Program-made: the position numbers and the translations under genes
Assembly: GCA_030632525.1 (NCBI GenBank)
Contig: DAOVUP010000110.1
Span: forward strand, 1-6,101
Reading direction: 5' to 3'
DNA length: 6,101 nt
Source: Desulfobacteraceae bacterium
GTDB taxonomy: Bacteria; Desulfobacterota; DSM-4660; Desulfatiglandales; Desulfatiglandaceae
Notes under the pieces: generated by a model
What the model saw: only the letters and a program-made list of their open reading frames with translations
Told to the model about the DNA's origin: nothing
The model's database searches: none
Shown: piece after piece, positions 1-5,523 of the stretch
Position numbering within the stretch: the first letter of the stretch is position 1
Layout: each line of letters opens with the position of its first letter

Positions 1-1040
1 AGTACCTTGAAGTTAATTCCCAATTCCTTGGTGTATTCCTCGAAGTAGGCGCGGACAAGATCCGGTTGAAATACATCATTTCCGGCCGGAACCGGGGTGT
101 GTGTGGTAAAGACAGTGCTGGCTAAGACAGTCTCCCTGGCAGCATCGAAGGACATCCCCTTTTCCTTTCTCAGGATGTTGATTCGCTCTAATGCTGAAAA
201 GGCCGAGTGGCCTTCATTCATGTGGGCGACACTGAGCTCGATCCCCAACGCCTTGAGGGCACGCACCCCGCCGATACCGAGAACGATCTCCTGCCTGATC
301 CGCATCTCCCTGTTCCCCCCGTAAAGCTGGTCTGTGGTGTTGCGAAACTCGGGAGGGTTGGCAGGGACATTGGTATCAAGGAGGTAAAGGGGAACCCTCC
401 CAACATTGGCACGCCAGATCAGAATCTTTACTGGTTCTCCCTTAAAATCCACCGAGACATTAAGGGGCATCCCTTCCTGATTCCGCACCAGTTTCACAGG
501 CATATTGGCGAAGTCGTTGACCGGATAGGTCTCCATTTGCCAGCCGTCGGCGCTGAGGTATTGCTTGAAATAGCCCTCCTGGTACAAAAGGCCCACACCA
601 ATTAGGGGTACGTTCAGGTCGCTGGCCGATTTGAGATGGTCACCGGAGAGGACACCCAAACCTCCCGAGTAAATGCGGAGGCACTCGGCTAAGCCAAACT
701 CGGCAGAGAAATAGGCTACCTGAAAGGGCACTTCGGGGCAGTAATCCCCGGACTGAACACGGGGTTGAGAGAGGTATCGGTCAAAGTCCTGGCCCAATCT
801 CTCTAATTGGGCCACAAATCCCTGGTCGCGAGACAACTCGTCTAAGCGGTCCTGGCTGATAAGACCCAACATGAACACCGGATTATGCCCGCATTCCACC
901 CACAGACCCGGGTCAAGGCGCTGGAACAGATCCCATAATTCGTCCTTCCAGCTAAAGCAGAGGTTATATGCCAGATCCCTCAGGATCTCTAATCGGGGAG
1001 GGAGGTTGGGGACAACATTGTATTTGACTTTTGCTTTCAT
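1..1040 (-). CDS. glgP: Alpha-glucan (glycogen/maltodextrin) phosphorylase, N-terminal part, cut by window edge
   Basis: Cytoplasmic GT35 enzyme that releases glucose-1-phosphate from the non-reducing ends of alpha-1,4-glucans. The window holds 346 codons from the ATG at 1040-1038; the gene runs off the left edge. Residues about 13-100 resemble the DUF3417 N-terminal domain of the long bacterial phosphorylase type (NLPPRLEILRDLAYNLCFSW near 12-31). The catalytic domain then begins: AYFSAEFGL (109-117), the highly conserved SGGLGVLSGDHLKSASDL (125-142), NEGHSAF (275-281) and TTHTPVPAGND (312-322). Such proteins are usually about 830-850 residues, so roughly 40% is visible. The pyridoxal-phosphate lysine lies in the missing C-terminal part and cannot be checked. 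The start is supported by AGGA at 1050-1047, six bases upstream. It lies downstream of glgC on the same strand, so synthesis and breakdown of the polymer are adjacent. Family assignment is secure; preference for glycogen or maltodextrin is not. Confidence 0.95.
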   Translation of the reverse strand, partial: MKAKVKYNVVPNLPPRLEILRDLAYNLCFSWKDELWDLFQRLDPGLWVECGHNPVFMLGLISQDRLDELSRDQGFVAQLERLGQDFDRYLSQPRVQSGDYCPEVPFQVAYFSAEFGLAECLRIYSGGLGVLSGDHLKSASDLNVPLIGVGLLYQEGYFKQYLSADGWQMETYPVNDFANMPVKLVRNQEGMPLNVSVDFKGEPVKILIWRANVGRVPLYLLDTNVPANPPEFRNTTDQLYGGNREMRIRQEIVLGIGGVRALKALGIELSVAHMNEGHSAFSALERINILRKEKGMSFDAARETVLASTVFTTHTPVPAGNDVFQPDLVRAYFEEYTKELGINFKV

Positions 1041-1046
1041 GTATTT

Positions 1047-1050
1047 TCCT
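1047..1050 (-). promoter_or_regulatory. Ribosome binding site of glgP
   Basis: On the minus strand, TTAGGA followed by six bases and ATG (1040-1038) gives a normal Shine-Dalgarno spacing. It supports the chosen start, which also gives the expected MKAKVKYNV start just before the DUF3417-like region. Confidence 0.6.
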
Positions 1051-1058
1051 AAGATAAT

Positions 1059-1090
1059 GGTTCAAGGTTCAAAGTTTAAGGTTCAAGGTT
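1059..1090. repeat. GGTTCAA 7-bp tandem repeat
   Basis: Four contiguous heptamers (GGTTCAA, GGTTCAA, AGTTTAA, GGTTCAA at 1059-1086) are followed by a decayed GGTT. The array lies between glgC and glgP, about 20 bp upstream of the glgP start. On the coding (minus) strand it reads TTGAACC, so each unit offers a weak -35-like TTGAAC. I saw no well-spaced -10 that would make this a convincing promoter. It may be a simple-sequence expansion, a protein-binding array or neutral. Confidence 0.8.
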
Positions 1091-1119
1091 TCCTGCTGAA
1101 AGTTGGATTCACGGCTATG

Positions 1120-1198
1120 TAGTGTCCATCCAGAAATGAGTCCCGCCAGCAGCGGGATTCGCAAGGTCAAGAAAATAGCCATTCATGGACGGACACTA
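1120..1198. mobile_element. Palindromic MITE-like element with terminal inverted repeats
   Basis: The 79 bp segment begins TAGTGTCC and ends GGACACTA. The two 19-base arms (1120-1138 and 1180-1198) are complementary at 16 of 19 positions. Inside is a second hairpin: GAGTCCCGC (1138-1146), loop CAGCA, GCGGGATTC (1152-1160), nine pairs counting one G-T. No open reading frame is carried, so any movement would need a transposase in trans. The flanks show a direct CTATG at 1115-1119 and 1196-1200, which could be a 5 bp target duplication; alternatively the terminal TA pairs are a TA duplication of the IS630/Tc1 kind. The right end contains the glgC stop codon. Structure is directly visible; mobility is inference. 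It could instead be an extragenic palindrome acting on mRNA stability between glgC and glgP. No U-tract follows, so it is not a classical intrinsic terminator. Confidence 0.65.
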
Positions 1199-2467
1199 TG
1201 CAAAATTCTCCCTTGTCACCAGGGTAATCCCACGAGGGGTAACGGTAAAACGCTCCCTGTCCTGCTTGGGATGATACCCTATTTCGCTGTTAGGCGGGAT
1301 AACAACCCCTTCAGCAATAATGGCCTTCTTGATACGGGCGTGGCGCCCGATAACTACATTTTCCAAGATAACGGATTCATCTACCGAGGCCCAGCTTTGA
1401 ACAAAAACATTATATGACAGCACACTGTTTCGGACCAGCGCCCCGCTGATGATCGATCCGTGTGCCACTAGGGAATCAAATACCTGGCCAACCCTTGGTT
1501 TGCTGCCTGATTCCCGTGCAAATACGGTTTTTACCGGCGGATACTGGCGTTGATAGGTTCGTATGGGCCAGTGCCTGCCATACATGTTGAAATATGGATC
1601 AACACCTGTCAGGTCCATGTTGGCATTCCAGTATGAATCCAAGGTTCCAACATCACGCCAATAGGCCGAGTCGCGGATGCTTTCAACCGATTTCTCCCGT
1701 CGTATACCCTTGGTGTCGGTATAGGCTATGATGTCGGGGATCTTGTTTTCTCTGCGGTAGGGATAGGCCATGACACGGTGGGTTTTGAGGATGCCGGGCA
1801 GGAGGTCCTTGCCGAAATCGGGCCGGTCGTCCCTTTGTAGCAGGTCAATCAGGACCTGCGTTTTGAATATATATATCCCCATGGAGGCCAGGACATGGTC
1901 GGAGTCTCCGGGGATGGTCTTCGGTTTTTTGGGCTTTTCCTGAAAGCCCTTGACCCGGAATTGTTTGTCTACCTCCAAGATCCCGTACTGGCCGGCCATC
2001 TCCTTGCCCTGCTCTATGACGGCGATGGTTACATCTGCCTTATGGGTCTCATGATATCTCCTAAACCGGGCGTAGTCCATTTTATAAACATGGTCACCGG
2101 AAAGGATGAGTACGTGTTCCGGGGACTCCTCTTCAACGAGGTAGAGATTCTGGCGTATGGAGTCTGCTGTTCCCTGATACCACTTTTCGCCGGCCATCAT
2201 CTGGGGCGGCGCTATCTTGAGATAATGGCCTAAATCGGCACTGAAGATGTTCCAGCCTCCCTCAAGATGCTGCATAAGTGTCTGGGATTTGTACTGGGGC
2301 AGGACAATGATGTTGTACACCTCTGAATTGATGCAGTTTGACAGGGCAAGATCGATGATGAGGTAAATCCCCCCAAAAGGAATGGCCGGTTTGGACCGGT
2401 TCTTTGTCAGTGGCATCAGCCTTTCGCCCTTGCCTCCTGCCATTACGACTGCTAACGTTTTCTTCAT
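1196..2467 (-). CDS. glgC: Glucose-1-phosphate adenylyltransferase (ADP-glucose pyrophosphorylase)
   Basis: Makes ADP-glucose and pyrophosphate from glucose-1-phosphate and ATP, the committed and usually allosterically controlled step of bacterial glycogen synthesis. The product is 423 residues, normal for GlgC. Visible motifs: nucleotide-binding MAGGKGERLMPLT (9-21) with RSKPAIPFGG (24-33); IIDLALSNCINS (37-48); WYQGTADSIRQN (96-107); SGDHVYKMDY (123-132), whose D125 matches the catalytic Asp142 of E. coli; FQEKP (175-179), whose K178 matches the glucose-1-phosphate-binding Lys195; and YWRDVGTLDSYWNANMDL (269-286). The C-terminal part (about 330-400) has the left-handed beta-helix repeats of the family and ends GITLVTRENFA, like the E. 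coli tail but without its last dozen or so residues. About 20 residues around 243-266 look longer than in E. coli. The TAG stop lies in the terminal repeat of the 1120-1198 element. No glgA is in the window. Confidence 0.97.
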   Translation of the reverse strand: MKKTLAVVMAGGKGERLMPLTKNRSKPAIPFGGIYLIIDLALSNCINSEVYNIIVLPQYKSQTLMQHLEGGWNIFSADLGHYLKIAPPQMMAGEKWYQGTADSIRQNLYLVEEESPEHVLILSGDHVYKMDYARFRRYHETHKADVTIAVIEQGKEMAGQYGILEVDKQFRVKGFQEKPKKPKTIPGDSDHVLASMGIYIFKTQVLIDLLQRDDRPDFGKDLLPGILKTHRVMAYPYRRENKIPDIIAYTDTKGIRREKSVESIRDSAYWRDVGTLDSYWNANMDLTGVDPYFNMYGRHWPIRTYQRQYPPVKTVFARESGSKPRVGQVFDSLVAHGSIISGALVRNSVLSYNVFVQSWASVDESVILENVVIGRHARIKKAIIAEGVVIPPNSEIGYHPKQDRERFTVTPRGITLVTRENFA

Positions 2468-2483
2468 CTCCTTTTCTCTCCTT
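2468..2483 (-). promoter_or_regulatory. Doubled Shine-Dalgarno sequence of glgC
   Basis: On the minus strand two AAGGAG copies precede the ATG: one at 2483-2478, ten bases upstream, and one at 2473-2468 that abuts the start codon. The first has workable spacing; the second is too close to be used for this ATG. No other in-frame start occurs shortly upstream, and the next Met (residue 9) would delete the beta strand leading into the GGKGERL motif, so the start at 2467 is kept. Confidence 0.55.
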
Positions 2484-2607
2484 GTTTTCCGATGCCCGAT
2501 CCTTTTGAATTTTTATTATCTTTCAGTTTAATACTAAGGTGTTCAAACTTCAATCCTAAAATCAATCATAATGATTAGACCGGATAAACCTGAACAGAAG
2601 AGGTCTC

Positions 2608-2631
2608 ACGCAAAGACGCAAAGGCGCAAAA
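2608..2631. repeat. ACGCAAAG 8-bp tandem repeat
   Basis: Three contiguous octamers: ACGCAAAG, ACGCAAAG, GCGCAAAA, preceded by TCTC. I recall similar CACGCAAAGACGCAAAG strings in intergenic DNA of many environmental bacteria, but cannot verify this here. Function unknown; it sits in the divergent promoter region. Confidence 0.8.
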
Positions 2632-2658
2632 AAAGTTTACAGACTATTCCATGGGGTA

Positions 2659-2682
2659 AAATTTAGGGATTGAGGAGTTGAG
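2659..2682 (-). repeat. CTCAATTC-type 8-bp tandem repeat, copy A
   Basis: Read on the minus strand, three octamers: CTCAACTC, CTCAATCC, CTAAATTT. It belongs to the same family as the five-unit array at 5464-5503 and lies in the opposite orientation. Over 23 aligned bases (2682-2660 against 5480-5502) 20 match, all differences being C/T transitions, and both arrays end with a CTAAATT unit. Confidence 0.7.
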
Positions 2683-2731
2683 AAAAATTTCCTCATGCTT
2701 CCTGGAGTGGAGGAGGGGAATATTTGGTTTA

Positions 2732-2760
2732 TTGACAAGATAAGGCTTCGAGGTTATGTT
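2732..2760 (+). promoter_or_regulatory. Sigma-70-like promoter of the hydroxyacid block
   Basis: A perfect -35 TTGACA (2732-2737), a 17 bp spacer and a -10-like TATGTT (2755-2760, four of six consensus bases). Transcription would start near 2767, giving a leader of about 50 bases before the ATG at 2816. No other equally good promoter was seen in front of the block. Confidence 0.55.
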
Positions 2761-2815
2761 GGCCCTTCCATAATTTCTTAGGGTCTTTTCTCAATATTAA
2801 AAAGGCAGGAGCGAA

Positions 2816-4084
2816 ATGAATTACCCAAACATGTTCCATATACGTCAGGTCTTTGATGCGCCCAAGATTTTAGATATAGAAGATGCGCTTGATCGAGAGC
2901 TGGAATCGGTTCAGATCAAATCATTGTTGAAGAAGGGGGCACGGATCGCCATTACAGCCGGGAGCCGGGGTACGGCCAATATTGACCTGATCCTGCGGCG
3001 CCTCGTCCGCATCCTGAAAGAAAATTCAGCGAAACCCTTTCTTGTCCCCACCATGGGCAGCCACGGCGGGGGAACTGCCGAGGGTCAGATAGAGGTCCTG
3101 GAAAGTCTCAATATCACCGAGGAATCGATCGGGGCCCAGATCATTTCATCCATGGATGTGGTGGAGATAGGAAAATCTCGATTTGGATTTCCCGTGATGG
3201 TGGACAGGCATGCCGCAGAGGCAGACGGCATTATCGTTTTAAACCGGATCAAACCCCATACCGAGTTCGAAGGTCCTATAGAGAGCGGACTCATGAAGAT
3301 GATGGCCATAGGGATGGGAAAACACAGGGGCTGTCTTGAGGTCCATAAGCAGACCGTTAACTTCGGGTATCGAGAGGTTATTCCGGAGATTGGCGGGGTT
3401 ATCCTGGAAAATCTTCCTGTCCTGTTTGGAATAGGAATTGTGGAAAACATCTATGACGAAACCGCCATTATCCGGGCTGTTCCTTCGACCCGATTCCTGT
3501 CAGAGGAGAAAAACCTGCTGGCTGAGGCCAAGAGGCTAATGGCCAGACTCCCCTTTGACAAGATAGACGTCCTTGTTGTAGATAAAATGGGCAAAAACAT
3601 CAGTGGAACGGGAATAGACACCAATGTTATCGGGAGGATCATGTTCATTGGCGAAAAAGAACCTGAACATCCAAAGATTACCCGTGTTGTTGTTCTGGAT
3701 CTGACCGGGGAATCCCATGGAAATGCGGTCGGTATCGGTCTCGCTGACTATGCGACCCAGAGGCTGGTCAGCAAGGTAGACCACGCAGTTACGGCAATAA
3801 ATTGTATCACGGCAATGACCCCGGAAAAAGGACGAATCCCTATTGTTTTGAAGACAGATAAAGAGGCTGTTGAGGCCGCATTGAACACTATCGGGGCTGT
3901 GGAACCGGATAAGGCCCGGGTGATTCACATAAAGAATACTCTGGAAATCGGAGAGCTGGAGGTTTCCGCAGCCTTTATGGAAGAGTTTGAGAAAAGGGAA
4001 GAGTTGAAACTAATCGAAAAATTAGGGCCTCTCTCTTTTGACAGCCAGGGAGTGCTTAGCCCGGTAAGAGTGAAATTGGATTAA
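2816..4084 (+). CDS. LarA-like protein (DUF2088, nickel-pincer-dependent isomerase superfamily)
   Basis: Member of the superfamily of lactate racemase LarA, whose enzymes racemise or epimerise 2-hydroxyacids using a nickel-pincer nucleotide. The protein has 422 residues, typical of the family, with no signal peptide or membrane segment, so cytoplasmic. Visible landmarks: AGSRG (48-52), TMGSHGGGTAEG (79-90), KPHTEFEG (146-153), GLMKMMAIGMGKHRG (158-172) and GKNISGTGIDTNVIGR (259-274). By motif order and my recollection of Lactiplantibacillus LarA, H83, H148, K161 and H177 correspond to His108, His174, cofactor-bearing Lys184 and Ni-ligand His200; K161 to H177 keeps the 16-residue spacing. The canonical DxTRP motif is replaced by the AGSRG region, so this is a divergent subgroup and lactate need not be its substrate. 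AGGAG at 2807-2811 lies four bases before the ATG. It is followed after 11 bp by a GlcD-type oxidase, suggesting a joint hydroxyacid pathway. Superfamily is fairly sure; reaction unknown. Confidence 0.85.
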   Translation: MNYPNMFHIRQVFDAPKILDIEDALDRELESVQIKSLLKKGARIAITAGSRGTANIDLILRRLVRILKENSAKPFLVPTMGSHGGGTAEGQIEVLESLNITEESIGAQIISSMDVVEIGKSRFGFPVMVDRHAAEADGIIVLNRIKPHTEFEGPIESGLMKMMAIGMGKHRGCLEVHKQTVNFGYREVIPEIGGVILENLPVLFGIGIVENIYDETAIIRAVPSTRFLSEEKNLLAEAKRLMARLPFDKIDVLVVDKMGKNISGTGIDTNVIGRIMFIGEKEPEHPKITRVVVLDLTGESHGNAVGIGLADYATQRLVSKVDHAVTAINCITAMTPEKGRIPIVLKTDKEAVEAALNTIGAVEPDKARVIHIKNTLEIGELEVSAAFMEEFEKREELKLIEKLGPLSFDSQGVLSPVRVKLD

Positions 4085-4088
4085 GGAG
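4083..4088 (+). promoter_or_regulatory. Ribosome binding site of the GlcD-like gene, overlapping the upstream stop
   Basis: AAGGAG shares two bases with the TAA stop of the LarA-like gene and lies seven bases before the ATG at 4096. The tight arrangement supports co-transcription and possible translational coupling, and fixes the start. Confidence 0.75.
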
Positions 4089-4095
4089 ACTTTAT

Positions 4096-5475
4096 ATGAT
4101 TTCAGATTCAATAGTTGGTGAGTTCCGCTCAATTGTGGGTGATGAATGGTTCCTTGATACACCAGAGGACCTTGCTGTCTATTCCTACGATGGTTTTTTG
4201 CCGGAATTCAAACCGTCAGGGGTGATCGTTCCGGGAAACAGGGATGAGATTTCAAAGATCATGATGGTTGCGAATCGGGAAAAGATAAATATCATCCCGA
4301 GGGGGGCCGGCACCAATATTTGCGGGAGCTCTGTTGCGAGAGAGGGGGGTATTATTATCGCCTTCCACCGGCTGAACAAGATTTTGGAGATCGATCCTGA
4401 AAGCATGTGTGCGGTTGTTCAACCGGGCGTGGTAAACGCTGACCTGCAAAAGGCCGTGGCCGGATATGGTCTTATGTATCCACCAGATCCTGCCAGTATG
4501 TTTGTCTCGACCATAGGAGGCAACGTTGCCCTGAATGCCGGTGGTCCCAGGGGTGTAAAGTATGGGGTAACAAGGGACTATCTCTTAGGTCTTGAAGTGG
4601 TACTGCCCTCTGGGGAGATAATTAATACAGGGGGTAAAGCCCTGAAAAATGTGAGCGGATACGATCTCACACGGCTCATGTGTGGCTCTGAAGGGACCTT
4701 AGGTATCTTAACAGAGATAATTGTAAGATTAATCCCCTCGGCGCCTGCCAGGGCAACGCTTCAGGCCATCTATTCAAACCTTGACGATGCTGCAACCACT
4801 GTGTCGGCCATCATCGGCTCAGGTATTGTTCCCGCCACCTTAGAGCTGATCGACAGAACCGTTCTTGATGTGATAAGCGATTACGGCGGTGCCCGTTTCT
4901 CAAAGGAGGCTGAGGCATTGCTTCTGATAGAGGTGGATGGCGAGGATGTTCTGGTTGAGGCACAGGGAAAAAGGATCGAGGAATTCTGCAGGGAAAGAGG
5001 GGCTGTCCAGGTAGAAAGGGCGACCACCCCGGAGGAGGCGGAGAAACTCTGGCAGGCAAGAAGGACTGCATTTGGTGCTGTCGCAAGTCTCAGACCCAAT
5101 TGTATTGTTGAGGACGCAACCGTGCCGGTGAAGATGCTGCCTGCAATGATAAGAAAGATCGTTGAGATCACGAATAAATATGATTTGAAGATCGGTGTCC
5201 TGGCCCATGCCGGTGATGGGAATCTTCACCCCTTGATCATGACCGATCTTCGCGACAGGGAAGAGATGGCGCGAATCGATAAGGCGATGGAGGAGCTGTA
5301 TGAGGCGGCGATCGGTATGGGAGGCACACTTTCAGGGGAGCACGGCATAGGGATTGCCAAAGACAGGTTTATGAGAATGGAGTTCAACGAGGCCTCCATA
5401 GAACTGATGCGTGGAATCAAGCGGGTCTTTGACCCCAACAATATCCTCAACCCCGGGAGCTTTCTCAATCCCTGA
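4096..5475 (+). CDS. glcD: FAD-linked 2-hydroxyacid dehydrogenase, GlcD / D-lactate dehydrogenase type
   Basis: Flavoprotein of the VAO/PCMH fold that oxidises D-2-hydroxyacids (glycolate, D-lactate, 2-hydroxyglutarate in characterised relatives) to 2-oxoacids. The 459-residue length is normal and complete. The FAD-binding half runs about 38-215: IIPRGAGTNICGSSV (66-80), PPDPASMFVSTIGGNVALNAGG (129-150, pyrophosphate-binding region), VSGYDLTRLMCGSEGTLGI (186-204). The C-terminal FAD-oxidase half has LAHAGDGNLHPL (369-380), in which H371 and H378 fit the metal/substrate histidines of the family, then GGTLSGEHGIG (409-419, E415/H416) and FDPNNILNPG (445-454). There is no transmembrane segment or own Fe-S motif, so it needs a partner, and a GlcF-like protein follows 48 bp downstream. 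The last codons (LNP and stop) lie within an octamer repeat. The racemase-like neighbour suggests that both enantiomers of one hydroxyacid are used. Substrate is undetermined. Confidence 0.93.
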   Translation: MISDSIVGEFRSIVGDEWFLDTPEDLAVYSYDGFLPEFKPSGVIVPGNRDEISKIMMVANREKINIIPRGAGTNICGSSVAREGGIIIAFHRLNKILEIDPESMCAVVQPGVVNADLQKAVAGYGLMYPPDPASMFVSTIGGNVALNAGGPRGVKYGVTRDYLLGLEVVLPSGEIINTGGKALKNVSGYDLTRLMCGSEGTLGILTEIIVRLIPSAPARATLQAIYSNLDDAATTVSAIIGSGIVPATLELIDRTVLDVISDYGGARFSKEAEALLLIEVDGEDVLVEAQGKRIEEFCRERGAVQVERATTPEEAEKLWQARRTAFGAVASLRPNCIVEDATVPVKMLPAMIRKIVEITNKYDLKIGVLAHAGDGNLHPLIMTDLRDREEMARIDKAMEELYEAAIGMGGTLSGEHGIGIAKDRFMRMEFNEASIELMRGIKRVFDPNNILNPGSFLNP

Positions 5476-5503
5476 ATTCCTCAATTCTTCAATTCCTAAA
5501 TTC
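5464..5503 (+). repeat. CTCAATTC-type 8-bp tandem repeat, copy B
   Basis: Five contiguous octamers: CTCAATCC, CTGAATTC, CTCAATTC, TTCAATTC, CTAAATTC. The first unit and the start of the second lie in the glcD coding sequence and encode Leu-Asn-Pro and the TGA stop (5473-5475). The rest fills most of the gap before the GlcF-like gene. The same family occurs inverted at 2659-2682, so the two arrays flank the LarA-like/glcD pair. Confidence 0.85.
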
Positions 5504-5523
5504 GCAGTTAAAGTGAGAAAAAA

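Larger units (their letters stand above)
2484..2815. other. Divergent intergenic region between glgC and the LarA-like gene
   Basis: No gene is visible here. It must hold the promoters of both divergent blocks. Contents: a perfect AATCAT-A-ATGATT palindrome (2564-2576) that could be an operator or chance in AT-rich DNA; an ACGCAAAG octamer array (2608-2631); a CTCAATTC-type octamer array on the minus strand (2659-2682); a TGAGGA/TCCTCA inverted repeat (2671-2676 and 2690-2695); and a sigma-70-like promoter facing right (2732-2760). For glgC I see only weak minus-strand candidates, such as GATAAT near 2520 with a TTGAAC 20 bases upstream of it, which is too long a spacer to call. Confidence 0.7.

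Noticed and set aside
207..605. 132-codon plus-strand open frame
   Set aside because: Antisense to the phosphorylase gene, whose minus-strand protein shows clear family motifs over the same bases; this frame has low-complexity, unrecognisable content.
1138..1160. Intrinsic terminator between glgC and glgP
   Set aside because: The GC-rich hairpin is real, but on the minus strand it is followed by ACTCATTTCTGG rather than a T-tract, so it fits an element-internal stem better than a terminator.
1103..1417. 104-codon plus-strand open frame
   Set aside because: Runs through the palindromic element and antisense to the glgC 3' end; no recognisable domain.
2671..2695. Hairpin terminator or leader attenuator (TGAGGA/TCCTCA)
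   Set aside because: Only six pairs with a 13-base loop and upstream of the likely promoter, so not in the leader; probably chance within the octamer array.
3536..3928. 130-codon minus-strand open frame
   Set aside because: Antisense to the LarA-like gene and not family-like; one of many such frames opposite the real genes.
2831..4084. Alternative start of the LarA-like gene at Met6
   Set aside because: The ATG at 2816 has AGGAG just upstream; the Met at 2831 has no ribosome binding site.
5464..5503. CRISPR-like array
   Set aside because: The units are contiguous 8-mers with no spacers, and no cas gene is visible.
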